Source: Portibacter lacus
GTDB taxonomy: Bacteria; Bacteroidota; Bacteroidia; Chitinophagales; Saprospiraceae
DNA: 64,000 bases
Assembly: GCF_021533215.1 (NCBI RefSeq)
Contig: NZ_JAJNKA010000007.1
Location: forward strand, 248,001 to 312,000
Reading direction: 5' to 3'
Shown here piece after piece: positions 35,601 through 43,715 of this stretch; the first letter of the stretch is position 1; each line of letters opens with the position of its first letter. The translations under genes and the position numbers were made by a program. The notes under the pieces are model-generated. The model was not told the origin of the DNA. It searched no databases and saw nothing but the letters and a program-made list of their open reading frames with translations.

Positions 35601-38231
35601 GTTAATACAGCTGGAACTTATTCATTAACAGTGACAGGAGCTAGTGGATGTTGTAGCATAGATGATGTCAATGTTTCTTTCCAAAACGATCCTGACGCCT
35701 CAGCTACAGGCGGGGTCATCGGATGTTCTACCAATTCGATTCAACTGACAGGGTCTTCCACAAGTACAGGTGTAAGCTATACTTGGACAGGCCCAGGAGG
35801 ATTTGTTTCAAATCAACAAAACCCAACTGTAAGCAGTTTAGGTGACTATATTCTAACCGTTTCCACTTCTGCAGGTTGTAGTACCACCGCTACTGCAAGT
35901 GTAAGTGCAGACACTGATGTTCCTAATGCTAGTGCTAGTGGTGGGAATCTGAATTGTTCTACATCTTCTGTCCAACTTATGGGAGCCTCTACAACTTCAG
36001 GAGTAAGCTATTCATGGACAGGGCCCGATAATTTCACTTCCTCTGATCAGAGCCCAACGGTTTCTGTAGCAGGAATCTACACCTTAACCGTCAAAGCTGA
36101 AAATGACTGCTCTGTTACCGTCGATGCAGAAGTTATCGATGACACCACTGTTCCAGAAGTAACATTAAATGAAGGAATTATAAATTGTACCAGCCCAGAA
36201 ATAACTTTAACACCAGAAACGATAGGTGATATAGCAAGTTATTCATGGACTGGACCTGATAACTTAACAGCTGATAGCGAAACATTGACCATAACCAAAG
36301 GTGGTAATTACACTATCACGGTTACTGGAACCAATACATGCTCTGCAAATACAAGTATCACTGTCGTAGAAGATTTAGAATCGCCTAACATTAGTGCAGA
36401 AGGAGGAGAAATAGATTGCTCAGCTTCTCAAGTCACTTTAACCGGTAGTTCTACAACAGCTGGTGCTAGCTTTTCTTGGAGTGGTCCAAATGATTTTAGC
36501 GCAAGTATTGCTAATCCAGTAGTAATTACACCAGGAACTTATACCCTGACCGTTACAGGTGAAAATGGATGTACAGCTACATCCAGTGTTGAATTAACAT
36601 CTGATGTGGAGATACCAATAATTACTGCAATGGGAGGAACAATAGATTGCATAAATACGAGTATAGAAATAACCGCTAGTTCTGATACAGATGGTTTAAC
36701 TTATTCATGGACTGGACCTAACAGTTTTATTGGAAATACTGCTGATATTTCGGTTAATGAGCCTGGGACATACACTGTTGTTGCTACTCATTCAAATGGT
36801 TGCACAGCTCAAGATATTGTAGAAGTGATAGATAATACACAAGCTCCTACAATTTCCATCAGTGCAGAAGATATTAATTGTTCAAATCTCGAATCAAAGG
36901 TTCTTTCTGAAAGTAGTACGGATGTCATATCGTTCTCATGGACAGGTCAAGATGGATTTTCTTCTACAGATGAAGAGCCAACTATTAGTGTAGCTGGAAC
37001 ATATGATCTTGTGGTTACTTCCGAAAATGGTTGTACTGCCGAAGCATCTATAACGATAACCAGTGATTTTACAGAACCTGAAGCAACAGCGTCTGGAGGA
37101 ACTTTAAGTTGTTCCCTAAATGCAATCACACTTGAGGTCGTCAGCTCTGGTTCTAATCTTAGTTTTATTTGGAGTGGCCCAGACGGATTTAATTCTACAG
37201 TTCAGAATCCAGAAGTTACACAAGCTGGAACTTACACACTAATCGTTACCGCAGAAAATGGATGTACCACAGAAGTAAGTGCAGATGTTGTAGCTGATAC
37301 AGATTTGCCTGTTGTTACTGCTGCTGGCGGAACAATAGATTGTAATCATAGTGAGGTAACTTTAATGGGTTCAACAACGACTTCTGATGCAACATTCTCA
37401 TGGTCAGGGCCTAACGGCTTTTCCAGTGATATGAATAATCCAGTTGTTACATCCATTGGCGAATATACTTTCACTGTTGTTAGTTCAACAGGATGTTCTG
37501 CATTCAAAAAAGTTCAGGTTCTTGAGGATTTAGAAGCTCCTGAAGTTCAATTATCTTTAGGCGAAGTCTCGTGTGAAGATTCAAGTATTACCATCAATTC
37601 GTCATTAGTCAATGGACTAAATTATACATGGTCAGGACCTGATGGATTTACTTCATCAGAAGCTCAGCCTATTGTATCAATTGCAGGAATCTATGCTACA
37701 ACCGTTACTGGTTCTAATGGTTGCAGCTTAACAACATCAATTGAATTATTAGAAGATATAGCTTTCGAAACTTCTGTAAGTGTTGATGGGAGTGACGCTA
37801 CGCTCACAATTACAGGTGGTAACGGACCTTTTTCTATTATGTGGGACAATGGAAGTCAAGAATTATCTGCAAGTGATTTAACCGATGGTGAACATTCAGT
37901 AATTGTTACTGATGAGCTAGGCTGCTCACAAGAAGTCACTTTTACTATCTTATCCTCAGGAGTCGAAGAAATAGAAGAAACCTTACAAATTAAAGCCTAT
38001 CCTAATCCAGCGATCGACGTATTAAATTTGAGCTGGAAAAATATGAATAAAGGAATTCAAAATATTCAAGTACTTAATCAGGGTGGAAAAATAGTATTTA
38101 TTAAAGATTTTACTGAAGGACTTGCTGTTGAAAATTTGAAAATTAATATATCTCAATGGTCATCTGGAATTTATTTTATTAAGTATACAAACACCGAACA
38201 AATAGGAGTTTTAAAATTTGCAAAATTATAA
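32685..38231 (+). CDS. Giant T9SS-secreted adhesin: LRR/receptor-L, HYR and nine 77-residue Ig-like repeats
   Basis: An 1848-residue secreted protein. The signal peptide ends near residue 23 (KLDAQ). Residues about 35-545 are leucine-rich, receptor-L-like coils (NGFxxLTTI, GLDGITTIGGDFII) forming a solenoid. Residues about 555-950 hold HYR-type and related Ig-like modules (TDPTITDNCGYES, WEVIDESGNN, DNNGNTSEKSFTITI). Residues 1005-1695 are nine tandem Ig/PKD-like units, each with two Cys. A SprB-like unit follows (GGNGPFSIMWDNGS), then the T9SS type A sorting domain (KAYPNPAIDVLNLSW...GIYFIKYTNTE). It should be anchored on or released from the surface by PorU. It probably serves adhesion or gliding, by analogy with SprB-like adhesins. 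A strong terminator follows. Confidence 0.92.
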   Translation: MKTFTYTLLILLVLGAITKLDAQSCSPGTITTQAQIDDLSANCSMISGDLIIEGAGITDLDPLYSIKSVTGDVIVRNCPILLNIQGLDGITTIGGDFIIQNTSVTGFGEFVFELTSIGGDIYIEDNNSLVMIHRMDKLVSIGGKLSVRNNSVLQGVNDFTALTTINQHFEMFANGNLQTLEFPELTTISMGMAFLNNNGNFSLNGFPKLQTISEGILLSQNNGLKQVNGFNALTTINTIYIISNDYLTQVNGFGNLLTNTIVSLTNNLFLTQINGFSKLASCSLIQINGNGDIISLNGFGLLSSAETIEFKDNLITAARSSANLDLLGFNNLTSVTNLSISGNNILSNISGFSNLQSATDIEIENNFGLTSISGFASFTTLNNLAILANPSLTSITGFQALKTVNDYFHISSNPMLNTMGNFNAVETGNLVFDYNDALTTINGFSSHTYGDVGIYDNANLTTVNAWVNLTSGYGFQILNNPKLSTVNGFENFDTNVEFVVIRNNPMLSVCCWALPAIAAALSSNNGIVSISGNAAGCASLAQIDQAPVLNNCPADITTNADENECTVFISLTDPTITDNCGYESYKYNLVSNGTSNLPQDASEGISFDYFLPVGISTITWEVIDESGNNDVCVTKITVEDNQFPVFTSELPASFEIETSPTSCIGVHSLTFPPATDNCEIIFREISVYIEGIPSTFYLNNNVQEGQTYDIELEPGVYTVEAKVKDASNKIDQSFTQLTVSDETSPVYLGAIPNDVTVQTQGAGCTIDHEITFPEFEDNCAIALSSLIVLVEGSNEIVYDNSGPVGGTTYTVSLEPGEYWVEYYLIDESDNENDTRSYITVEDGTAPVITLNQADVTVNCNQSPPTIPQIGSSIFANDACDGDVTANMTATSSTSSGDCTFGQEQESTTYTYTATDNNGNTSEKSFTITIINNEAVELGADKVGCTGESVELTSTGLSGSYLWSTGATTSSISVNTAGTYSLTVTGASGCCSIDDVNVSFQNDPDASATGGVIGCSTNSIQLTGSSTSTGVSYTWTGPGGFVSNQQNPTVSSLGDYILTVSTSAGCSTTATASVSADTDVPNASASGGNLNCSTSSVQLMGASTTSGVSYSWTGPDNFTSSDQSPTVSVAGIYTLTVKAENDCSVTVDAEVIDDTTVPEVTLNEGIINCTSPEITLTPETIGDIASYSWTGPDNLTADSETLTITKGGNYTITVTGTNTCSANTSITVVEDLESPNISAEGGEIDCSASQVTLTGSSTTAGASFSWSGPNDFSASIANPVVITPGTYTLTVTGENGCTATSSVELTSDVEIPIITAMGGTIDCINTSIEITASSDTDGLTYSWTGPNSFIGNTADISVNEPGTYTVVATHSNGCTAQDIVEVIDNTQAPTISISAEDINCSNLESKVLSESSTDVISFSWTGQDGFSSTDEEPTISVAGTYDLVVTSENGCTAEASITITSDFTEPEATASGGTLSCSLNAITLEVVSSGSNLSFIWSGPDGFNSTVQNPEVTQAGTYTLIVTAENGCTTEVSADVVADTDLPVVTAAGGTIDCNHSEVTLMGSTTTSDATFSWSGPNGFSSDMNNPVVTSIGEYTFTVVSSTGCSAFKKVQVLEDLEAPEVQLSLGEVSCEDSSITINSSLVNGLNYTWSGPDGFTSSEAQPIVSIAGIYATTVTGSNGCSLTTSIELLEDIAFETSVSVDGSDATLTITGGNGPFSIMWDNGSQELSASDLTDGEHSVIVTDELGCSQEVTFTILSSGVEEIEETLQIKAYPNPAIDVLNLSWKNMNKGIQNIQVLNQGGKIVFIKDFTEGLAVENLKINISQWSSGIYFIKYTNTEQIGVLKFAKL
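35697..37769 (+). repeat. Nine tandem Ig-like repeat units within the adhesin
   Basis: Eight consecutive units are exactly 77 codons (231 bp) and the ninth is 75. Each has Cys at unit position 10 (G-x-I-D-C) and at 61 (E-N-G-C; 60 in unit nine), an SWTGP/SWSGP strand at 29-33 and GTYTLTVT at 49-56. Protein identity between units is moderate and the nucleotide sequences have diverged, so the array is old and not in active recombination. The fixed Cys pair implies one disulphide per domain. Confidence 0.9.
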
Positions 38232-38270
38232 TGTAATAGCTGAACACCCTTTTATATTTAGATAAATTCC

Positions 38271-38306
38271 GACACTGTTACTTGATTGTGGCAGTGTCTT
38301 TTTTTT
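38271..38306 (+). terminator. Intrinsic terminator of the adhesin gene
   Basis: GACACTGTTAC (38271-38281) pairs with GTGGCAGTGTC (38288-38298) as 11 pairs including two G-U, around a 6-nt loop, followed by eight T. It starts 40 nt after the adhesin stop. Confidence 0.85.
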
Positions 38307-38409
38307 ACATTAATATTAGCAACTTGGTTAATACTAATCAATAGAATCAGTATCCTATTTCTTATTTTTATATTTTAGCTTTTCATAGAAAAGTGTATTA
38401 ACATTAATC

Positions 38410-39390
38410 ATGGAAAAAGAGAAAAAAGTTATTTGGGGAATTATAGGTTGCGGTGATGTAGCAGAGGTGAAAAGTGGGCCTGCATTTCAGAAAATAAAAC
38501 ATTCTGAGCTGAGAATGGTCATGCGAAGAGACGCAGAAAAAGCTCAAAGTTTTGCAAGAAGGCATCACGTACCACACTGGACAAATGATGCGAAAGTTCT
38601 GCTAAATGATTACCACATCAATGCTGTGTATATTGCTACTCCACCTTCTACTCATCTAGAGTATGCTCGTCTTGCTTTGAAAGCAGGAAAAAACATTTAC
38701 CTAGAAAAACCCATGGTACGCAATTTAAAAGAAGCCACTCAACTTCTAGACCTTGCAAAAGAAAGTGATCAAAAAATAACTGTTGCCCATTATAGAAGAG
38801 CATTACCAGCTTTCCAAAAAGTTAAAAGCCTCATTGAAAAAAAAGCAATAGGAGATATCCGACTAGTAGAAATTCAGATGCTACAATCTGCCAAGAACGA
38901 TCTTATCGCTTCTACTGACGAGAACTGGCGAGTAGATCCTAAAATTTCTGGTGGCGGCTACTTTTTCGACCTTGCACCTCATCAGTTAGATCTTATGCTA
39001 AACTTCTTCGGAAAATTTGAAAAAAGAAATGGAATAGCTTCTAATCAATCTAAAGTATATCAAGCAAATGATATGGTCAATGCGCTAGGTAGATTCGAGA
39101 ACGGCGTACACTTTACGGGAACATGGGCTTTTAATGTCAACGATGATCAATGTAAGGATGTTTGCAAAATCTATGGAAGTGATGGGATGATCAAATTTTC
39201 TTTCTACGGAGATAAAGTTTACCTCACTCATAAAGGAAAGAAGAAAAAATTTAGATTTGAAAACCCACAGCATATTCAATACCCAATGATTTCTAAAACC
39301 GTTGACTACTTTTTAGATATTGGCCCTAACCCTTGTTCCATCCAAGAAGGGCAGAATGTTATAGAAAGCATGGAAATTATTACAAGTTAA
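38410..39390 (+). CDS. Gfo/Idh/MocA-family oxidoreductase, cytoplasmic
   Basis: A 326-residue NAD(P)-dependent dehydrogenase without a signal peptide. VIWGIIGCGDVAEVKSGPAF opens the Rossmann fold, AVYIATPPSTHLEYARLALKAGKNIYLEKPM carries the EKP motif, and VAHYRRALPAFQKV with SGGGYFFDLAPHQLDLML gives the substrate-domain His/Asp region. The family covers sugar, inositol and biliverdin-type reductases, so the substrate cannot be named. It is monocistronic, with about 180 bp upstream that contain the previous gene's terminator. It is only distantly related to the exported Gfo/Idh at 29761. Confidence 0.88.
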   Translation: MEKEKKVIWGIIGCGDVAEVKSGPAFQKIKHSELRMVMRRDAEKAQSFARRHHVPHWTNDAKVLLNDYHINAVYIATPPSTHLEYARLALKAGKNIYLEKPMVRNLKEATQLLDLAKESDQKITVAHYRRALPAFQKVKSLIEKKAIGDIRLVEIQMLQSAKNDLIASTDENWRVDPKISGGGYFFDLAPHQLDLMLNFFGKFEKRNGIASNQSKVYQANDMVNALGRFENGVHFTGTWAFNVNDDQCKDVCKIYGSDGMIKFSFYGDKVYLTHKGKKKKFRFENPQHIQYPMISKTVDYFLDIGPNPCSIQEGQNVIESMEIITS

Positions 39391-39680
39391 AGAGAGATAA
39401 GATGATATGTTGAAGGTGAATAGAACATGAATTCTCTTTAAAACAGTTGAGATTCTTTTCACTCTGATACAATTTATCCTAATTTAATGATGGAGATTTC
39501 CCATATAATTCTAATTTCGTAAAGAGTATGCGATTTTCTTTCGATAATTGCATTTTACAGGTCTAATAGTTATTATTTGTCAATAGTATTAGGTAATGTT
39601 AACATTCTGTTCATTCTGATTCTTAAATAAAGCGAAATCAGTGTCAGAAATATAAATTTTAAATTCGAATAAACAATAGC

Positions 39681-40835
39681 ATGGCAGAAATCATCATTGA
39701 TCCAAAACTTCCTTCCATAGAGCATCTTAAGGCAAAAACAAAAAAGAGAATTCCTCGATTTGCTTATGAGTATTTAAGCGGTGGATGTAATAATGAGGTT
39801 AATCTAAGAAAGAATACTGCTGAGATTCGCGATATTGAATTAAAGCCGTACTATCTAAGAGATTATGGTGGAATTGATATGAAGACTGAGTTATTTGGCC
39901 ATACTTATGATGCGCCATTCGGTATCTCCCCTATTGGTTTACAAGGATTGATATGGCCACGAGCGACAGAAATCCTTGCCAAGGCTGCTCATGATCATAA
40001 TCTACCATTTATTTTAAGTACGGTTGCCACAGCAGATGTAGAAACAGTTGCTGAAATTACAGAAGGCAAAGCTTGGTTTCAATTGTACCATCCTGCTGAA
40101 AAAGAATTAAGAAATAAACTTATTAAACGAGTCGACGAAGCAGGATATCCTGTACTTGTGATTTTATCTGACGTCCCTACTTTCGGATATCGTCCGAAGG
40201 AAATCAAGAACGGGCTTTCTATACCTCCAAAATTGACCATACCCAATATGCTTCAGATTATGGCTAATCCAAACTGGGCATTAAGTACATTACTAGCGGG
40301 ACAACCTGAATTCAAAACACTTAAACCGTATGTTCCAAAAGGGCTTAACCTAAAACACTTAGGTTTATTCATGAATAAAACATTCAATGGTCGCATGAGT
40401 GAAGATCGAATAAAAGAAATTCGAGATATGTGGAAAGGAAAAATAGTAATGAAGGGTGCAGCATCACATGAGGATATCCAAAAATCTATTGAAATAGGTC
40501 TAGATGGTGTAATCATTTCTAATCACGGAGGTAGACAATTAGATGCTGGACAATCAACCATTGCAGTAGTTTCTGATATTATTGAGGAATTCAAAGGGAA
40601 AACAAAAATCATGATGGATTCAGGAATGAGATGTGGACCTGATATCGCTTCTACCTTGGCTACTGGAGCAGAATTTGCATTCTTAGGAAGAGCACCGATG
40701 TATGGCGTAGGAGCAATGGGTAAAAAAGGTGGAAATCAGGCTATTTCTATTTTGAAACGTGAACTTCAGCAAGTAATGGAACAATTATGCTGTGAAAGAG
40801 TAGAAGACTTACATAAGCACTTGATCAAGAAATAA
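39681..40835 (+). CDS. FMN-dependent alpha-hydroxy acid dehydrogenase/oxidase (LldD-like)
   Basis: A 384-residue TIM-barrel flavoenzyme. The N-terminal FAYEYLSGGCNNEVNLRKN corresponds to the Y-x-x-G-G region near FMN. PFGISPIGLQGLIWP and LSTVATADVETVAE follow, with YPVLVILSDVPTFGYRPKEI in the middle. The active-site base His is in ISNHGGRQLDAG, and the FMN-phosphate site is DSGMRCGPDIASTLATGAEFAFLGRA. Family members oxidise L-lactate, glycolate, mandelate or longer hydroxyacids; the exact one is not clear. There is no membrane-anchoring segment. The 290 bp upstream hold nothing I recognise. A strong palindromic terminator follows. Confidence 0.9.
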   Translation: MAEIIIDPKLPSIEHLKAKTKKRIPRFAYEYLSGGCNNEVNLRKNTAEIRDIELKPYYLRDYGGIDMKTELFGHTYDAPFGISPIGLQGLIWPRATEILAKAAHDHNLPFILSTVATADVETVAEITEGKAWFQLYHPAEKELRNKLIKRVDEAGYPVLVILSDVPTFGYRPKEIKNGLSIPPKLTIPNMLQIMANPNWALSTLLAGQPEFKTLKPYVPKGLNLKHLGLFMNKTFNGRMSEDRIKEIRDMWKGKIVMKGAASHEDIQKSIEIGLDGVIISNHGGRQLDAGQSTIAVVSDIIEEFKGKTKIMMDSGMRCGPDIASTLATGAEFAFLGRAPMYGVGAMGKKGGNQAISILKRELQQVMEQLCCERVEDLHKHLIKK

Positions 40836-40860
40836 CTTATCAATATTTCTAAACGAGTAA

Positions 40861-40884
40861 AGCCTTAAGTAAAAACTTAAGGCT
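40861..40884. terminator. Bidirectional intrinsic terminator between convergent genes
   Basis: AGCCTTAAGT (40861-40870) and ACTTAAGGCT (40875-40884) form a perfect 10-bp stem with an AAAA loop. It sits between the FMN dehydrogenase stop (40835) and the convergent small secreted protein stop (40913) and has AT-rich flanks on both sides. Confidence 0.8.
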
Positions 40885-40912
40885 AATCATTTTCTTCTAG
40901 AAAGTAGAAATA

Positions 40913-41266
40913 TTATTTTATGATAAAAGTAGAATTCAGCACCTTTCCAAGATAGGTATGCAGTTCTAAGGTATAAGTTCCAGTTGAGTATTCTGAATAA
41001 TCAACTTCATAGATCGTATCTACTTCTCTCTTGCTTACGTCATCGTTGAATTTAAGTTCGCCATTTTGTTTAACAATTTTAAGTTCTTTCACATTTAAGT
41101 TCAGCAATTCGAAATCAATGTAAAGAATTCTAGAATCCATATCCTTGAACAATGGAAAATCCTTTTCTATAATTTTTAATATTACTGGGGGATCGAAGTT
41201 ATTAGCTACTGCGGAATTTAATCCAAAAAACAAAAAGAATACTAAAGCAATAATAGAGGTCTTCAT
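40913..41266 (-). CDS. Small secreted protein, hypothetical
   Basis: A 117-residue exported protein from the ATG at 41266; the frame is open to 41329, but only this start gives a proper signal peptide (MKTSIIALVFFLFFGLNSAVA). The mature ~95 residues look like a single beta-sandwich: alternating strands (ILYIDFELLNLNVKELKIV, YSTGTYTLELHTY, STFIIK) resemble the C-terminal T9SS-like or DUF3244-like folds of Bacteroidota, with the S-T-G-T-Y-x-L-x-L pattern. There is no lipobox. It lies 72 nt downstream of the NUDIX gene. Function unknown. Confidence 0.65.
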   Translation of the reverse strand: MKTSIIALVFFLFFGLNSAVANNFDPPVILKIIEKDFPLFKDMDSRILYIDFELLNLNVKELKIVKQNGELKFNDDVSKREVDTIYEVDYSEYSTGTYTLELHTYLGKVLNSTFIIK

Positions 41267-41338
41267 TCTGATATTTATTGTTATATGATAAGGTTCTTCC
41301 TTATGACACTTATTATTAACGTAACCCACATGGATTTA

Positions 41339-41968
41339 TTATACTTTCTTGAAATATGTAAACAAAACGTCATTTATATTATTGTAGCAGACATCTCCAG
41401 AAGCCAAAAATTCACCCAAATCTCTCCATCTAGCTTCCTCAATATCTTCTTCTGTTTGCGGAACCAACTGACTATCAGTAGTTAGCATATGAAACCATTT
41501 TGTTTTTTTAAGAACTCTGTTTTTATTTTTATTTTTGAAAACATGGTAAGTAGTTAATAACTTTTTTTTCCTTTCTAAGTTATTTAATCCACATTCTTCC
41601 TTGACTTCTCTGACTGCAGCAGTTTTGTAATCCTCTCCGGGATCTAATTTCCCCTTTGGTAAGTCCCAGAAACCACGTCTGAAAATAAACAAGATTTCAT
41701 CCTTTTCATTGGTTACTAAACCGCCGCCAGCTTTCACCACTCTAAATAGAGATATGAAATCATTAAATAGGAGTTCCAGATTAGCATGATGAAGAATGAT
41801 GGCTTCATACTTGGAATCTTTTTCTAAATTATCGATATAATTAAGTATGGTCTTTTTCTTTCCAGCGTATGCTATTTGTAAAACATTTTCACGAGGATAG
41901 ACTTCATTTATCAATTCCTCATTAGAAATGAGAATTAAAGGTGTTTCGTTTATATAGATTTTGTACAT
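41339..41968 (-). CDS. NUDIX hydrolase
   Basis: A 209-residue protein from the ATG at 41968; the open frame to 42070 would overlap pyrE. The Nudix box is complete: GKLDPGEDYKTAAVREVKEECGL fits G-x5-E-x7-R-E-U-x-E-E-x-G-U. It is preceded by ILFIFRRGFWDLPKG. About 100 residues precede the Nudix fold (MYKIYINETPLILISNEEL...) and form an extra N-terminal domain of unknown role, so it is larger than simple 8-oxo-dGTPases. It hydrolyses a nucleoside diphosphate linked to another group; the substrate is unknown. Its ATG lies within the predicted -7 box of divergent pyrE. Confidence 0.9.
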   Translation of the reverse strand: MYKIYINETPLILISNEELINEVYPRENVLQIAYAGKKKTILNYIDNLEKDSKYEAIILHHANLELLFNDFISLFRVVKAGGGLVTNEKDEILFIFRRGFWDLPKGKLDPGEDYKTAAVREVKEECGLNNLERKKKLLTTYHVFKNKNKNRVLKKTKWFHMLTTDSQLVPQTEEDIEEARWRDLGEFLASGDVCYNNINDVLFTYFKKV

Positions 41969-41971
41969 TTG
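41964..41971 (+). promoter_or_regulatory. Predicted -7 box of pyrE
   Basis: TACATTTG fits TAnnTTTG exactly and ends 22 nt before the pyrE ATG at 41994. It supports that start over the longer open frame beginning at 41961, which would lie upstream of transcription. The CAT inside the box is the complement of the NUDIX start codon. Confidence 0.55.
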
Positions 41972-41993
41972 CGCACCAATTATAAGTTTAAAT

Positions 41994-42629
41994 ATGGATT
42001 TGGGAGCGCAAATTGCGAAAAAATTGTTACAAGTCAATGCAATAAAATTAAATCCTGCACAACCTTTCACTTGGGCGTCAGGAATTAAGTCACCTATTTA
42101 TTGCGATAATAGGATTACATTATCCTATCCAGACATCAGAACATTTATTAAAATAAAATTATCTGAGCTCAGTCGGCAGTTCGATAAATTCGATACGGTT
42201 GCTGGAGTTGCGACTGCTGGTATACCTCATGGAGCGTTATTAGCAGACCAATTGAATTTACCATTTGCTTATATCAGGTCTAAGGCCAAGTCACATGGTA
42301 GGCAGAATTTAATCGAAGGGAAAATCGAAGAAGGGGCACGAGTATTAGTAGTTGAAGACTTAATCTCGACTGGCATGAGTTCTTTAAAAGCGGTAGACGC
42401 GGTTAAAGAAACAGGTGCGGAGGTAGTTGGTGTTATTGCCATATTTAGCTATGACTTCCCTCAAGCAAAAGAAGCTTTTGCTAAAGAAGGATGTCCATTT
42501 AAGACATTAAGTAGCTATCCAGCTCTATTGCAGCAAGCAGTAGAACAACATTATATAAACGAAGAACAATTAGCGGCTCTAGAAATCTGGAATCAAGATC
42601 CAGCGAAATGGGCAGAAAAGAATACATAA
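41994..42629 (+). CDS. pyrE: Orotate phosphoribosyltransferase
   Basis: A 211-residue enzyme from the ATG at 41994, the usual PyrE length. It makes orotidine 5'-phosphate from orotate and PRPP in pyrimidine synthesis. Motifs: FTWASGIKSPIYCDNR (orotate site), VAGVATAGIPHGALLAD, YIRSKAKSHGRQN with the flexible-loop Lys/His, and the PRPP-binding VLVVEDLISTGMSS. It begins a plus-strand run with the M42 peptidase (9-nt gap) and a UbiA-like gene. Confidence 0.97.
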   Translation: MDLGAQIAKKLLQVNAIKLNPAQPFTWASGIKSPIYCDNRITLSYPDIRTFIKIKLSELSRQFDKFDTVAGVATAGIPHGALLADQLNLPFAYIRSKAKSHGRQNLIEGKIEEGARVLVVEDLISTGMSSLKAVDAVKETGAEVVGVIAIFSYDFPQAKEAFAKEGCPFKTLSSYPALLQQAVEQHYINEEQLAALEIWNQDPAKWAEKNT

Positions 42630-42638
42630 AATTAGAAG

Positions 42639-43715
42639 ATGAGCAAGATCACAGGAAAAGCAAAGAAATTTTTATTTGAATATTTAACTAACGCATCACC
42701 TACGGGTTTTGAAGCACCAGGTCAGAAATTATGGGCTGAGTATCTTAAGCCATTTGTAGATGAAATTCATTTAGATAATTATGGAACTTGCTATGGTGTC
42801 ATTAATCCTGGGCAGGATTTCAAAGTTGTTATCGAAGCGCACGCTGACGAAATTTCTTGGTTCGTAAATTATATTTCTGATGATGGATTTATCAGTGTTA
42901 TCAGAAATGGAGGCTCTGATCAAGTAATCGCTCCTTCTAAAAGAGTTAATATTCATACGAAAGAAGGAATAGTAGAAGGCGTTTTCGGATGGCCAGCTAT
43001 TCACACTAGAAAAGCGAAAGATGCAAGTAATAATCCTACTGTTTCGAATATATTTATAGATGTAGGAGCTGCAAATAAAGAAGAAGTACTTAAAATGGGC
43101 ATTCACGTAGGTTGCGTTATAACGTATCCAGATGAGTTGTTCATGATGAACGATTACTATGTTGGTAGAGCATTAGATAATAAAATGGGTGGTTTCTGTA
43201 TCGCAGAAGTTGCTAGAATGTTGAAAGAGAATAAAAAATCTCTTCCATTTAGTTTATATATCGTTAATGCTGTTCAAGAAGAAATAGGATTAAGAGGTGC
43301 TCAAATGATTGCTAATACCATTCAACCTCACGTTGCAATCATCACTGATGTGTGTCATGATACCAACACGCCGATGATAAAAACTAAAGAACAAGGTGAT
43401 ACGAAATCAGGAAAAGGTCCTGCACTTACTTATGCACCTGCTGTTCACAATATCCTTCTTCAACAAGTTATAGATACGGCGGAAGCGAATGAAATTCCAT
43501 TCCAAAGACAAGCTTCATCAAGAAGTACTGGAACAGATACTGACGCATTTGCCTATTCGAATAAAGGAGTGCCTTCTGTGCTAATCTCTCTACCATTGAG
43601 ATACATGCATACAACCGTTGAAATGGCGCATAAAGATGATATTGCAAATGTTACTAAACTAATATATGAGACTTTGCTCACTATCGAAGATGGGCAATCA
43701 TTTAAGTACTTTTGA
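42639..43715 (+). CDS. M42-family metallo-aminopeptidase
   Basis: A 358-residue di-metal aminopeptidase of the M42 family (glutamyl aminopeptidase, FrvX, TET type). Metal ligands and catalytic acids are visible in order: VVIEAHADEISWFV (His, Asp), VGRALDNKMGG (bridging Asp), NAVQEEIGLRGA (catalytic Glu and metal Glu), ITDVCHDT (Asp) and MHTTVEMAH (His). It is cytoplasmic and probably forms a dodecameric complex that trims peptides. Its stop overlaps the TTG start of the next gene. Confidence 0.93.
   Translation: MSKITGKAKKFLFEYLTNASPTGFEAPGQKLWAEYLKPFVDEIHLDNYGTCYGVINPGQDFKVVIEAHADEISWFVNYISDDGFISVIRNGGSDQVIAPSKRVNIHTKEGIVEGVFGWPAIHTRKAKDASNNPTVSNIFIDVGAANKEEVLKMGIHVGCVITYPDELFMMNDYYVGRALDNKMGGFCIAEVARMLKENKKSLPFSLYIVNAVQEEIGLRGAQMIANTIQPHVAIITDVCHDTNTPMIKTKEQGDTKSGKGPALTYAPAVHNILLQQVIDTAEANEIPFQRQASSRSTGTDTDAFAYSNKGVPSVLISLPLRYMHTTVEMAHKDDIANVTKLIYETLLTIEDGQSFKYF

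Noticed and set aside
35697-37769. Recent tandem duplication or CRISPR-like array
   Set aside because: The period is 231 bp in frame, units differ at most nucleotide positions, and the repeats are protein domains.
29761-39390. The two Gfo/Idh genes as a recent duplication
   Set aside because: They differ in length, export signal and most residues outside the EKP motif, so they are only distant family members.
41961-42070. Longer starts for pyrE (41961) and for the NUDIX gene (42070)
   Set aside because: Both extensions would overlap the divergent gene, add non-conserved sequence and start upstream of, or within, the predicted pyrE promoter.
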